Below are positions 49,981 through 58,613 of a DNA stretch of 64,000 nucleotides, one piece after another (within the stretch, counting starts at the first letter, position 1; every line of letters starts with the position of its first letter). A model generated the notes under the pieces. It saw only the letters and a program-made list of their open reading frames with translations. It made no database searches and had not been told where the DNA came from. Origin of the DNA: SCRA01 sp035533275 (GTDB taxonomy: Bacteria > Vulcanimicrobiota > Vulcanimicrobiia > Vulcanimicrobiales > SCRA01). The DNA lies in contig DATLUD010000077.1 in NCBI GenBank assembly GCA_035533275.1, positions 168,579-232,578 on the forward strand, given 5' to 3'. The position numbers and the translations under genes were made by a program.

Positions 49981-51623
49981 CTGCTGGGCGAGGGCCGCCG
50001 CGCGTCGGTGGTCACCTCCACGAGGCTCGGGCCCTCCACCGCAAGCGCCGCCGCTAGCGCCTCGACGAACGCGTCAGTTGTCGACGCGGCGAAGCCCCGC
50101 GCGCCGAGCGACTCCGCCAGCGCGGCGTACGACGGCCGCGGCAGGTCCACGGCGAAGCGCCGCCCCGGGAAGCGCAGATCCTGATGGAGCGCGATCGATC
50201 CCCAGATCCCGTTCTTGAAGACGACCACCGTGAGCGGCTGCGCGAGGCGCGCCGCCGTGGCGAGCTCAAGACCGGTCATCAGGAAGGCGCCGTCGCCCAC
50301 CAACGCCACGCTGCGCGAGGGGCCGAGCGCGAGTTGCGCGCCCAGCGCCGCGGGGAGCGCGAACCCCATGGCGCCCGAGATCGGGCCGACGTAGCGCCGC
50401 TCGTCGCGGAACGCGAGATAGCGCGTGATCCAGTCGTTGAACGAGCCGGCGTCGGAGACTACCACGGCGTCGGCGGGCAACGCCGCGTCGAGCGCGGCCA
50501 CGATCCGCGCGAACGGGACGCCGGCGGCTTCGCGCGCGTCGGCCTCCAGCACGCGGTCGCCCTCGGCGCGTATCGCCTTGCGGCGCGCGGCGACCCAGCT
50601 CGTGCGCTCCGGCCGGTGCAGGTCGTCGTCGGCGGGGTCCTCCGCGGTGTGGCGCACGAGCTGCTCGAGCGCCCGCATGGGATCGGCGAGCAAGAACTCC
50701 GCCGAAGGATACTCGTCCCAGCCGACGTCGGTGGCGACGTCGATCGCGATGATGCGTCCGCGCAGCGGCCGATAGCCCTGCGTCACGCGATCGCCGAGGC
50801 GCTGGCCCAGCATCAGCACGAGATCGGCCTGCTCGAGCGTCTCGGCCAGCGCGCGCGGACCGCGAATGGTGCTGCATCCCAGCCACGACGGGTGGTCCGG
50901 GGCAAGCACGTCCGGAAAGGCGTGCCCGCCGATCACGGCCAGTCCCCGGCGCTCGGCCACGAAGCCCAGATGCTCCGCGGCCGCGCGCCCGGCGAAGGCG
51001 GCGCCGCAGATCAGGACGGCGCGTCTGGAGGCGGCGATCGCCGCGTCCACCAGCTCCACCGACGCTGGCGCCAGCGCGCCGCCGACGCAGAGGCGACCGG
51101 GCAGGGAGAGCGGCTCGGGCTCGGGGATCTCACCGTAGAAGTGGTCCGCGGGAATGCTGACCACCACCGGTCCGGGGAGATCCGCTTGCGCCTTGCGCAG
51201 CGCCGCGAGCAGCGCCGCCGGCGCCTGCGCGGGGGAGGTGACCTCGAAGACCGCCTTGGCCGCGCTGCGGAAAACGTCGGTGAACTCCATCTCCTGCATC
51301 GCGCCGCGCCCGCGCACGCGGCTCTCCAGTTGCCCCACGATCACCACCAGCGGAAGGTGCGCCTGAAAGGCCTCGTGCACGCCGATGAGCGCGTTCGACG
51401 CTCCCGGCCCCCGCGTGACGGCGACGACGCCCGGGCGCCCGCTCGCGCGCGCGTAGCCGCAGGCGAGAAACGCGGCCCCCGCCTCGTGGCAGGTGGAGAG
51501 GAACGGAATCTCCTCGACGCGCAGGCCGTCGAGGAGCGGGAGGAAGCTCTCCCCCGAGACTCCCGCGACCCACGGAACGCCGTGGTCGCGCAAGTGGCGT
51601 GCCATCACGTGGCCGGCGATCAT
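49965..51623 (-). CDS. Thiamine-diphosphate enzyme, acetolactate synthase-like
   Basis: 552 aa with the three domains of the ALS/benzoylformate decarboxylase superfamily. The conserved cofactor glutamate is in FLSTCHEAGAAFLACGYAR, GPGASNALIGVHEAF follows, and the ThDP/Mg motif starts at VGDGAFLMTGLELATA and ends at the asparagine in VFKNGIWGS. No small regulatory subunit gene is adjacent, so catabolic or decarboxylase roles are as likely as branched-chain biosynthesis. It is divergent from the flavoenzyme at 51728. Confidence 0.85.
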   Translation of the reverse strand: MIAGHVMARHLRDHGVPWVAGVSGESFLPLLDGLRVEEIPFLSTCHEAGAAFLACGYARASGRPGVVAVTRGPGASNALIGVHEAFQAHLPLVVIVGQLESRVRGRGAMQEMEFTDVFRSAAKAVFEVTSPAQAPAALLAALRKAQADLPGPVVVSIPADHFYGEIPEPEPLSLPGRLCVGGALAPASVELVDAAIAASRRAVLICGAAFAGRAAAEHLGFVAERRGLAVIGGHAFPDVLAPDHPSWLGCSTIRGPRALAETLEQADLVLMLGQRLGDRVTQGYRPLRGRIIAIDVATDVGWDEYPSAEFLLADPMRALEQLVRHTAEDPADDDLHRPERTSWVAARRKAIRAEGDRVLEADAREAAGVPFARIVAALDAALPADAVVVSDAGSFNDWITRYLAFRDERRYVGPISGAMGFALPAALGAQLALGPSRSVALVGDGAFLMTGLELATAARLAQPLTVVVFKNGIWGSIALHQDLRFPGRRFAVDLPRPSYAALAESLGARGFAASTTDAFVEALAAALAVEGPSLVEVTTDARRPSPSSYAVR

Positions 51624-51727
51624 GACGATGCGGTCTCCTTCACGTCCCGCGAGTTCGTGGCGCGCCGCGCGAGTTCCGTCCCGCCATCCTAAAGGATGGG
51701 ACGCGCCGCGCCGGGGAACCCTCGCTC
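51624..51727. promoter_or_regulatory. Divergent promoter region, ThDP enzyme / flavoenzyme
   Basis: 104 bp between divergent starts. Contains ccatcctaaaggatggg (51683-51699), an 8-bp dyad CCATCCT/AGGATGG that could be an operator. No firm promoter hexamers. Confidence 0.4.
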
Positions 51728-52900
51728 ATGTCTGTACGTGTGGTCATCATCGGCGGCGGCGCCATCGGCAGCTCGATCGCCTACTTCCTGACGGGCGAGC
51801 CCGCCTTCGACGGGCGCGTCGTCGTCGTCGAGCGCGACGCGAGCTACCGGATGGCCTCTTCGGCGCTGAGTGCCAGCTCCGTGCGTCAACAGTTCTCCAC
51901 GCCCGTCAGCATCGCGATGTCGCAATACGGCGTCGCGTTCCTCCGCGATCTGGCCGCGCACCTGGCGACGGACGGCGACCGTCCCGACGTGGGACTCGCC
52001 GAGCGCGGCTATCTCTTTCTCGCCGGGAGACCCCGCGTGGAGTCGATGCGCGCGAACCACGCGCTCCAGCGCGAGCACGGCGTCGACGTGGCCCTGCTCG
52101 ATCCCGCGGCGCTGCGCGAGCGCTTTCCTTGGCTCTCGACCGGCGGCGTCGAGCTGGGAAGCCTCGGCCTGCGCGGCGAGGGCTGGTTCGACGGCTATCT
52201 GCTGCTGCAGGCGTTCCGCGCGAAGGCGCGCGCGCAAGGCGCGGAGTACGTCGCCGGCGAGGTCGTCGGCGTGCGCCGGGACGGCGCGACGGTGCGCGAG
52301 GTTCGGCTGGGCGACGGCTCGTCGCTTGCGGCGGACGTCGTGGTCAACGCGGCGGGGCCATGGGCCGCCGCGGTGGGCGAGATGCTGGGCGTCGACCTGC
52401 CAGTTCGCGCGCGCCGCCGCTGCGTCTTCGCCTTCTCCGCGCCCGGAACGCTGCCGCGCTGCCCGTTGCTGATCGACACCACGGGCGTCTACTTTCGCCC
52501 CGAGGGCGACGGCTTCATCGGCGGCGTCTCTCCCGCCGAGGACGACGACCCCGACGATCTGCCGCTCGAGGTCGACCACGCACTCTTCAACGAGGTGGTA
52601 TGGCCGGCGCTGGCCGAGCGCGTTCCGCTCTTCGACCGCGTCAAGCTCAAGAGCGCCTGGGCCGGATACTACGAGTACAACGTCTTCGACCACAACGGCA
52701 TCGTCGGCCGCCATCCGGCCGTCGCGAACGCCTACTTCGCCAACGGCTTCAGCGGCCACGGGCTCCAGCATTCCCCCGCCGTCGGGCGCGGCGTGGCCGA
52801 GCTCATCGTGCACGGCTCGTTCCGCACGCTCGACCTCACGCCGCTCTCGTTCGAGCGCATCTTGGAGCACCGCCCGATCGTGGAGCTGAGCGTGATCTAG
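51728..52900 (+). CDS. FAD-dependent oxidoreductase, DAO (sarcosine/glycine oxidase-like) family
   Basis: 390 aa. N-terminal FAD-binding Rossmann motif VVIIGGGAIGSSIAYFL, VVVVERDASY for the adenosine ribose, SASSVRQQFSTP, and the later VVNAAGPWAAAV motif; C-terminal YYEYNVFDHNGIVGRHP and NGFSGHGLQHSPAVG complete the DAO family pattern seen in sarcosine/dimethylglycine dehydrogenases. It oxidises an amine or 2-hydroxy/amino acid with FAD. It probably acts alone; the next gene is a P-type ATPase 68 bp away. Confidence 0.9.
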   Translation: MSVRVVIIGGGAIGSSIAYFLTGEPAFDGRVVVVERDASYRMASSALSASSVRQQFSTPVSIAMSQYGVAFLRDLAAHLATDGDRPDVGLAERGYLFLAGRPRVESMRANHALQREHGVDVALLDPAALRERFPWLSTGGVELGSLGLRGEGWFDGYLLLQAFRAKARAQGAEYVAGEVVGVRRDGATVREVRLGDGSSLAADVVVNAAGPWAAAVGEMLGVDLPVRARRRCVFAFSAPGTLPRCPLLIDTTGVYFRPEGDGFIGGVSPAEDDDPDDLPLEVDHALFNEVVWPALAERVPLFDRVKLKSAWAGYYEYNVFDHNGIVGRHPAVANAYFANGFSGHGLQHSPAVGRGVAELIVHGSFRTLDLTPLSFERILEHRPIVELSVI

Positions 52901-52922
52901 CAGGGCGCGGCAGAACCCCTGC
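52901..52922 (+). repeat. Short hairpin repeat, copy 2
   Basis: GCAGGG (52900-52905) pairs with CCCTGC (52917-52922) around CGCGGCAGAAC. It matches the unit at 45308-45329 at 20 of 22 positions. It immediately follows the flavoenzyme stop and precedes the P-type ATPase start by 46 nt, so it could also serve as a weak terminator hairpin. Confidence 0.5.
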
Positions 52923-52968
52923 TCATGCTTGGGGCGGAGGCTGGGCGGGAATGACGTGAGAGACGCCC

Positions 52969-55521
52969 ATGCCGATCGATCTTCGCGCTCCCGCGCCTTC
53001 CGCGCCGACCGGACTCTCCGAAGAAGAGGCGGCTCGACGCCTGCGCGAGGACGGCCCCAACGAGGTCCAGGGGACCCGGCGCCGCAACGTGGCCGCCATC
53101 GCCTTCGAGGTGATGCGCGAGCCGATGTTCGTGCTGCTGCTGGCCGCAGCCGCCATCTACGTGGCGTTGGGGGAGCCGCGCGACGCGCTGGTGCTGGGCG
53201 CGGCCGTGGTCATCGTCATCGCGATCACGCTCTACCAAGAAGTCAAGACGGAACGCGCCTTGGAGGCCTTGCGAGATCTCTCCTCGCCCAGGGCGCTCGT
53301 GATCCGCGATGGAGAGCGCAAGCGCATCGCCGGCCGCGACGTCGTCAGGGGTGACGTGATGGTCCTCGCCGAGGGCGACCGCGTCGCGGCGGATGCGACG
53401 CTCCTCGCCGCCGGCAACCTCACCGTCGACGAGTCGCTCCTCACGGGTGAATCCGTTCCCGTGCGCAAGACGGCCGCGGCCCAGCCGCCGCAAGGCGCCG
53501 CGCCGGGCGGAGACGATCTGCCGTTGGTCTTCTCCGGCACGCTGGTGGTCACGGGCACCGGGATCGCCATGGTCACCGCTACCGGCGGCGCTACCGTCAT
53601 CGGGCGCATCGGCAAGGCGCTGGAGAGCCTCGGCGACGAGCAGACGCCGCTTCAGCGCGAGACGCGCCGCCTGGTGGCGTACGTTGCGGCCGGCGGACTG
53701 GGCGCGTGCATCGTAGCCGCGCTCGCGTTCACGCTGCTGCGCGGCAACTGGCTTGAGGGGCTGCTGCTGGGCGTGAGCTTGGCGATCTCGCTCCTCCCCG
53801 AGGAGTTTCCCGTCATCCTCACGGTCTTCTTGGCGTTGGGCGCCTGGCGCATCGCGCGCGCCAACGTGCTGACGCGGCGGATGCCGGCGATCGAAGCGCT
53901 GGGCGCGGCCACCGTGTTGTGCACCGACAAGACGGGAACCCTCACGCGCAACCGCATGCGCGTGAGCGCGGTGGTCGCGGAAGGGATGGAGCACGCGCTG
54001 GACGCGCAGACCCAACCCGATCTCCCGCGCGCGGCGCGCGAGGTGCTCCGTTGCGGCGCCATGGCAAGTCAGGAGGAGCCCTTCGATCCCATGGAGCGCG
54101 CGCTGCTCGACGCAGCGAAACCCTGGGCGAGCGGCAACGGCGCCGGCGGCGCGCCGGGGGCGGTGCTGGCGCGCGAGTACCCGCTCTCGGACGAGCTGCT
54201 GGCCGTCTCGCGCGCATGGCGCCTGGGAGAGGGCGACGAGGTCGTCGTGGCCGCCAAGGGGGCGCCGGAGGCCATCGCCGCGCTCTGCCGGCTCGAAGGC
54301 GCCGAGCGCGTGCGGATGCTGGCCCAGGCCCAGGCGCTTGCCGCCCGCGGACTGCGCGTGCTCGGAGTCGCGGGCGCGAGGCTTCCTGCCGATGCCCTAC
54401 CCGAGCGTCACGAAGCGCTGCACCTGCGCCCGCTGGGACTCGTCGCATTCGAGGATCCGCTCAGGCCCGCCGTCCCCGACGCCGTGCGCCAATGCTACGC
54501 AGCCGGCGTGCGCATCATCATGATCACGGGTGACCATCCCGCCACGGCCGGCGCCATCGCGCGCCAGGCCGGCATGCGGGATGCCGAGGCCGTGGTCACC
54601 GGCCCCGAGCTCGACGCGCTCGACGATGAGGCCTTCGCCGCGCGCGTGGCCGCCACGAACGTCTTCGCGCGCATCGTGCCCGAGCAGAAGCTTCGCCTGG
54701 TGCGCACGCTCCAACAGGCGGGCGAGATCGTGGCCATGACGGGCGACGGCGTCAACGACGCACCGGCGCTGCGGGCCTCGCACATCGGCATCGCGATGGG
54801 CGCTCGCGGCACCGACGTGGCCCGCGAGGCCGCTGATCTGGTGCTGCTGGACGACGACTTCTCCTCCATCGTGAGCTCCATCCGCCTGGGCCGCAGGATC
54901 TTCGACAACCTGCGTAAGGCGATGGCATACGTGGTGGCCGTCCACGTGCCGATCGCCGGCATCGCGCTGGTGCCCGTGCTCTTCAACTTGCCGTTGCTGC
55001 TGCTGCCCGTGCACATCGTCTTTCTCGAGCTGATCATCGACCCCACGTGCTCGGTGGCGTTCGAGGCGGAGCCCCCGGAGAGCGACGTCATGGCGCGGCC
55101 CCCTCGCCGCAGGGGGGAACCGATCGTCTCGGGGAGCATCGCGCTCACGAGCGTGCTGCGCGGGACGAGCGTGCTGGCGGTCTCGCTGGGCGCGCTCGCC
55201 TTCGCCCTCGTCGCGCACCTCCCGGACGAGGCGATGCGCGCCGTGGTCTTCGCGACGTTCGTGCTGGCCAATCTCGCCCTGATCCTCACGAGCCTCTCGG
55301 CGCGGAGCCTCTTTCCGTCGGCCGGGCGACCCGGCAATCGCGCGGCCTGGCTGATCGTGGGCGGCACCACGGCGCTCCTCGCGGCGATGCTCGCCGTCCC
55401 GGCGCTCCGCGACGTCTTCGGCTTCGCCGCGCTCGGCGTCACGGAAATCGCCGTCGTCGCCGGGCTGGCGTCGGTGGTGTTCGCGTGGCTGGCGCTGCTC
55501 CGGCTCCGATTCGGATCGTAA
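52969..55521 (+). CDS. P-type cation-transporting ATPase (P2-like) with atypical ion site
   Basis: 850 aa. Cation-ATPase N-terminal domain (GLSEEEAARRLREDGPNEV), actuator TGES loop (DESLLTGESVPVRK), phosphorylation site CTDKTGTLT, nucleotide-site KGAPEA, hinge MTGDGVNDAPAL and about ten membrane helices. Helix 4 carries LLPEEFPVIL instead of the SERCA-type P-E-G-L, and helix 6 carries FLELIIDPTCSVAFEAE instead of N-x-x-T-D. The transported ion therefore cannot be assigned from the classical Ca2+ or Na+/K+ signatures. The start ATG is preceded by gacgtgagagacgccc without strong Shine-Dalgarno. Confidence 0.93.
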   Translation: MPIDLRAPAPSAPTGLSEEEAARRLREDGPNEVQGTRRRNVAAIAFEVMREPMFVLLLAAAAIYVALGEPRDALVLGAAVVIVIAITLYQEVKTERALEALRDLSSPRALVIRDGERKRIAGRDVVRGDVMVLAEGDRVAADATLLAAGNLTVDESLLTGESVPVRKTAAAQPPQGAAPGGDDLPLVFSGTLVVTGTGIAMVTATGGATVIGRIGKALESLGDEQTPLQRETRRLVAYVAAGGLGACIVAALAFTLLRGNWLEGLLLGVSLAISLLPEEFPVILTVFLALGAWRIARANVLTRRMPAIEALGAATVLCTDKTGTLTRNRMRVSAVVAEGMEHALDAQTQPDLPRAAREVLRCGAMASQEEPFDPMERALLDAAKPWASGNGAGGAPGAVLAREYPLSDELLAVSRAWRLGEGDEVVVAAKGAPEAIAALCRLEGAERVRMLAQAQALAARGLRVLGVAGARLPADALPERHEALHLRPLGLVAFEDPLRPAVPDAVRQCYAAGVRIIMITGDHPATAGAIARQAGMRDAEAVVTGPELDALDDEAFAARVAATNVFARIVPEQKLRLVRTLQQAGEIVAMTGDGVNDAPALRASHIGIAMGARGTDVAREAADLVLLDDDFSSIVSSIRLGRRIFDNLRKAMAYVVAVHVPIAGIALVPVLFNLPLLLLPVHIVFLELIIDPTCSVAFEAEPPESDVMARPPRRRGEPIVSGSIALTSVLRGTSVLAVSLGALAFALVAHLPDEAMRAVVFATFVLANLALILTSLSARSLFPSAGRPGNRAAWLIVGGTTALLAAMLAVPALRDVFGFAALGVTEIAVVAGLASVVFAWLALLRLRFGS

Positions 55522-55530
55522 GCGGACGCC

Positions 55531-56517
55531 TCAGCGCTGAGAGCCGAACGCCGGGTTGGCGTATCGCGCGCCCGTCGCGGGCTCGACGGCGTTCAAGGCG
55601 GCGAGATCCTCCTGGCTCAAGCGCACGCCGGCGGCCGCGACGTTCTCCTCCAAGTACGCGACGCGCTTGGTGCCCGGAATCGGAATCACGCCTTCGCCCT
55701 GCGCGAGCACCCAGGCCAAGGCCGCTTGGCCGCTGGTGACCCCGAGCCGGCCCGCGATCGCATCCACCTCCTCGACGAGCCGCTGATTCCGCTCGAAGGC
55801 CTCTCCTCGAAAGCGCGGCAACGTCGCCCGGAAGTCGCCGGCCATGATGGCGTCCTTGGCGAGCCGGCCGGTCAAGAAGCCACGCCCCAACGGCGCGTAC
55901 GCGATCAGCGCGACGCCGTGGGCCTCGCACCACGGCAGGATCTCCGCGAGCACGTATCGTTCGAAGAGCGAGAGCTCCGACTGGAGAGACGCGATCGGGT
56001 GCACGCGGACGGCGCGCTCGAGCGTGGGAACGTCGACCTCCGAGAGCCCGATGGCGCGCACCTTGCCCGCCGTCACCAGCTCCGCCATGGCGCCGACGCT
56101 CTCCTCGACCGGCACGTCAGGGTCGACCCGGTGGAGTTGATAGAGGTCGATCGTCTCCGTTCCCAGCCGCCGCAAGGAGGCCTCGCACGCCGCCGTGATG
56201 TGCTCGGGCCGCGCGTTGCGCCGCACGTCGTACGTCGTCTTGTCGTGGACGACGAGGCCGCACTTCGTGGCGATGGCGACGCGGTCGCGCCGCCCCCGCA
56301 ACGCCCGGCCGAGCAGCTCCTCGTTGGTGAATGGGCCGTACATGTCGGCCGTATCGAAGAGCGTCACGCCAAGTTCGACGGCGCGGTGGATCAGCGCGAC
56401 GGCGTCGGCCTCCCGCGCCGCGTCGACGGGCTCGCCGTACGCCCAGGTGAGGCCCATGCAGCCGTAGCCGATCTCGCCGACGGAAATTCCCGAGGAGCCT
56501 AGCGCGCGTCGTCTCAT
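55531..56517 (-). CDS. Aldo/keto reductase
   Basis: 328 aa TIM-barrel oxidoreductase, AKR13/YhdN-like branch. Catalytic tetrad: Asp and Tyr in LFDTADMYGPF, Lys in IATKCG, His in LYQLHRVDPDVP; NADPH-binding end PIPGTKRVAYLEENVAA. It reduces aldehydes or ketones with NADPH. ATG at 56517 starts directly at the conserved MRRRALGSSGISV; an upstream extension of 18 residues is unlikely. Convergent with the P-type ATPase (9 bp gap) and divergent from the BTAD regulator. Confidence 0.93.
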   Translation of the reverse strand: MRRRALGSSGISVGEIGYGCMGLTWAYGEPVDAAREADAVALIHRAVELGVTLFDTADMYGPFTNEELLGRALRGRRDRVAIATKCGLVVHDKTTYDVRRNARPEHITAACEASLRRLGTETIDLYQLHRVDPDVPVEESVGAMAELVTAGKVRAIGLSEVDVPTLERAVRVHPIASLQSELSLFERYVLAEILPWCEAHGVALIAYAPLGRGFLTGRLAKDAIMAGDFRATLPRFRGEAFERNQRLVEEVDAIAGRLGVTSGQAALAWVLAQGEGVIPIPGTKRVAYLEENVAAAGVRLSQEDLAALNAVEPATGARYANPAFGSQR

Positions 56518-56776
56518 GGCGCAACGCTTCCACCGGGGTACGAGCGCGACCCGCTGTGAGCAGCGACACAAGGCGTGCGTGGCGCCCGTCTCGCTTCATG
56601 GGTCATTAGTCCTAGGGCCCATGGGCTGAATCCCGATTTTCCTTGGTATTTCCGGCTTCTAGCAAGCAAGGCGTCTCTTGGCAGCCGGCTAAAGTCCGGC
56701 GACCGATGGACCGACGCTTGCAGTACGACACCCGTTCATCGCCGAGGACGGTCGGCCCGCTGGGGGAGGGGCACCG
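56518..56776. promoter_or_regulatory. Divergent regulatory region, aldo/keto reductase / BTAD regulator
   Basis: 259 bp, noticeably less GC-rich from 56600 to 56690 than its surroundings. It contains an imperfect 20-bp dyad (56608-56627), a direct repeat of CATGGG at 56597 and 56620 (23-bp spacing), and a small hairpin GCCGG/CCGGC with loop CTAAAGT (56683-56699) in the leader of the plus-strand gene. Direct repeats at about two helical turns suit a winged-helix BTAD/SARP-type binder, so autoregulation is plausible. Confidence 0.45.
56608..56627. promoter_or_regulatory. Candidate operator dyad
   Basis: AGTCCTAGGG and CCCATGGGCT are reverse complements at 7 of 10 positions about a GGGCCC centre. 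It sits in the divergent region between the aldo/keto reductase and the BTAD regulator. No experimental or comparative support is available from this window. Confidence 0.35.
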
Positions 56777-58300
56777 ATGGCGAATCAGCCGTCATTTCGA
56801 AGTCAAGCTAGCGAGATGCTCTCGCGCCGACGGCTGCTCGATTGGCTCGAGCAGCACGCCGCCGCGCGCGTGCGCCTCGTTGCCGCCGCTCCGGGATGCG
56901 GGAAGTCGGTCCTGTTGCGCGAGTACATGACCGGACGCGACTGCGCCTATCTGCGCATCGGGCGCGGCGAGCCCGCCGCATCCGCGCGCAGCCGCATCGC
57001 CGCGGCGCTGGGGATTCCTCCGCACGTTTCCTCCACGCACGACGACGTCGTGCTGGCGCTCTCGGTCTGCCAACCGGCCCTGGTCTTGATCGACGACGCC
57101 GACGCCGGTGCCCCCGACTGGATCGACGAGCTCAACGCCCTCGTCGAAGAGGCGCCCGAGCACCTGCAGTTCGTGATCGCGGCGCGATCGCGCTCGGTGA
57201 TCCGCAGCGCGCGCCTCTTCGTGGAGGGCGCCGTCACGCGGTTGCCGGCGCGGGCGCTAGCCTTCACCGCGCCGGAGCTCGCGGAGCTCTGCGACGCTCA
57301 CGGCGTCTCGTACGCGCGCAAAGATCTCGATCACGTCATCTCCCACACGGACGGTTGGCCGATCATCGTGAGCGCCTGCGTCCGCCTGGCGGCCGCCGAG
57401 GGCAGCGGCCTCGCGCACGCCTTCGAGAGATGGTCCGCCGATCACCGCTCGGTCTTCGCCGATTACGTCCTGCAAGAGGCGGGGCGCTCCGGGCACCTGG
57501 CCACCTTTCAGCGGCTGCTCTCCACCGGCACGCTCGCGGACCTCGCCGACCTGGAGACGCTGGAGCGCGAAAGCGTCTTCGTCGATTTCGACGGCCATCA
57601 CTTCGTGGTCTTTCGCGCCGTGCGCGACGTCCTCTCGAGCACCAACACCACCTCGTACCCGATCGCCCCGTTGCCCGTGCCGCCCATGGCGGTCTGCGTG
57701 CTCGGAGAGTTCGAGGCGACGGTGGGCGGGCGGCGCATCAAGTGGCTGCGGCGGCGCGACGCTCAGATCTTCAAGTACCTGCTGCTCAAGCCGGACGGAC
57801 GCGCCTCGCGCGCCGAGCTGGCCGACGCCTTCTGGCCGGGACGCGAGCGTCAACTCGCGCTCCAGGCGCTGCGCACGTCGTGCTGCAACATTCGGCATGC
57901 GGTTGGCGAAGCGGTCGGCTCCGCCCGCACCGCGTCCTACTTCGTTGCCAACGGCGACGTCACGGTCGCCAAGGAGAACGTGGTCGTCGACGCGCAGAGC
58001 TTCTCCACCCACGTCGCCGCGGCCAAGACCGCGGCCGCGCGCGGCGAACTGCGCGCCGTGATCACCCACCTGGAGGCGGCCCGCAAGACGTACCGCGGGT
58101 CCTTGATCGTGGACGTGCCCGGCGCTCACTATGCCGCCGCGGCCCAAGAGATCGACGGAACCTTCGCGACCGTCGAGTCGTGCTTGCGCGCGCTGCGCGA
58201 CGCCCCCCGCCGCGGGAGCCTACCCCAGGCCGTGGCCGCGCTCTTGCTCGACGCCGAAACCGTGCGGGTCCCCAAGCGCAAGAACGTCGCCAACCGCTAG
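56777..58300 (+). CDS. MalT-like ATPase regulator with C-terminal BTAD/SARP-type winged helix
   Basis: 507 aa. N-terminal STAND/AAA-like ATPase: Walker A in AAAPGCGKSVLLREY, Walker B LVLIDDADAG, sensor-like IAARSRS, then MalT-like helices (HTDGWPIIVSACVRLA, FADYVLQEA). From about residue 305 comes an OmpR-type winged helix (VCVLGEFEATVGGRRIKWLRRRDAQIFKYLLL, then RAELADAFWPGRERQLALQALRTSCCNIRHAV) and a short bacterial-transcriptional-activator-like helical tail. Such proteins switch transcription on by ATP-dependent assembly in response to a small ligand. Its last 81 nt overlap the convergent DUF192 gene. Confidence 0.85.
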   Translation: MANQPSFRSQASEMLSRRRLLDWLEQHAAARVRLVAAAPGCGKSVLLREYMTGRDCAYLRIGRGEPAASARSRIAAALGIPPHVSSTHDDVVLALSVCQPALVLIDDADAGAPDWIDELNALVEEAPEHLQFVIAARSRSVIRSARLFVEGAVTRLPARALAFTAPELAELCDAHGVSYARKDLDHVISHTDGWPIIVSACVRLAAAEGSGLAHAFERWSADHRSVFADYVLQEAGRSGHLATFQRLLSTGTLADLADLETLERESVFVDFDGHHFVVFRAVRDVLSSTNTTSYPIAPLPVPPMAVCVLGEFEATVGGRRIKWLRRRDAQIFKYLLLKPDGRASRAELADAFWPGRERQLALQALRTSCCNIRHAVGEAVGSARTASYFVANGDVTVAKENVVVDAQSFSTHVAAAKTAAARGELRAVITHLEAARKTYRGSLIVDVPGAHYAAAAQEIDGTFATVESCLRALRDAPRRGSLPQAVAALLLDAETVRVPKRKNVANR

Positions 58301-58612
58301 ACCCTGCCGGCGCGCCGCTCCTCCCGCCAACTCCACCACGGTCCGCGCGCCGCGGCGCCCGACGTAGAGCCGTCCCGGCGGAACCGCCTCGGCCAGGTGG
58401 ACCACTGCTTGGCGCTCGTCGAGGAAGACGACGTCGATGGTCACCCGCATGCCGATGGTGTGGACGGCATCGCAGCGGCCGAACCAGATGCCGTCGTCGG
58501 CTCCGATCTCGCTCCGGCCCAGAAAGCCCTTCACGCGCTCCCAGGCCGAGACGGCCTCGAGCACGTTGGCGGCGATGGGTCGCGCCTGCGTCGCATTGAC
58601 CAGCACGGGCAT
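58220..58612 (-). CDS. DUF192 protein at the end of the tad operon
   Basis: 130 aa cytoplasmic form without signal peptide. DUF192 motifs: AWERVKGFLGRSEIG, FGRCDAVHTIGMRVTIDVVFLD, VHLAEAVPPGRLYVGRRGARTVVELAGG. ATG at 58612 begins 1 nt after the prepilin peptidase stop. DUF192 genes are frequently found beside tad/type IV pilus genes, though their role is not established. The C-terminal 20 residues extend past the usual family end and overlap the regulator gene on the other strand by 81 nt. Confidence 0.82.
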   Translation of the reverse strand: MPVLVNATQARPIAANVLEAVSAWERVKGFLGRSEIGADDGIWFGRCDAVHTIGMRVTIDVVFLDERQAVVHLAEAVPPGRLYVGRRGARTVVELAGGAARRQGLAVGDVLALGDPHGFGVEQERGHGLG

Positions 58613-58613
58613 C

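Noticed and set aside
56640..56720. Possible c-di-GMP (GEMM-I) riboswitch-like sequence (GGCAGCCGG followed by GCGACCGATGG)
   Set aside because: The conserved 5' half and tetraloop receptor of GEMM-I are not found; only a small hairpin and a short chance match remain.
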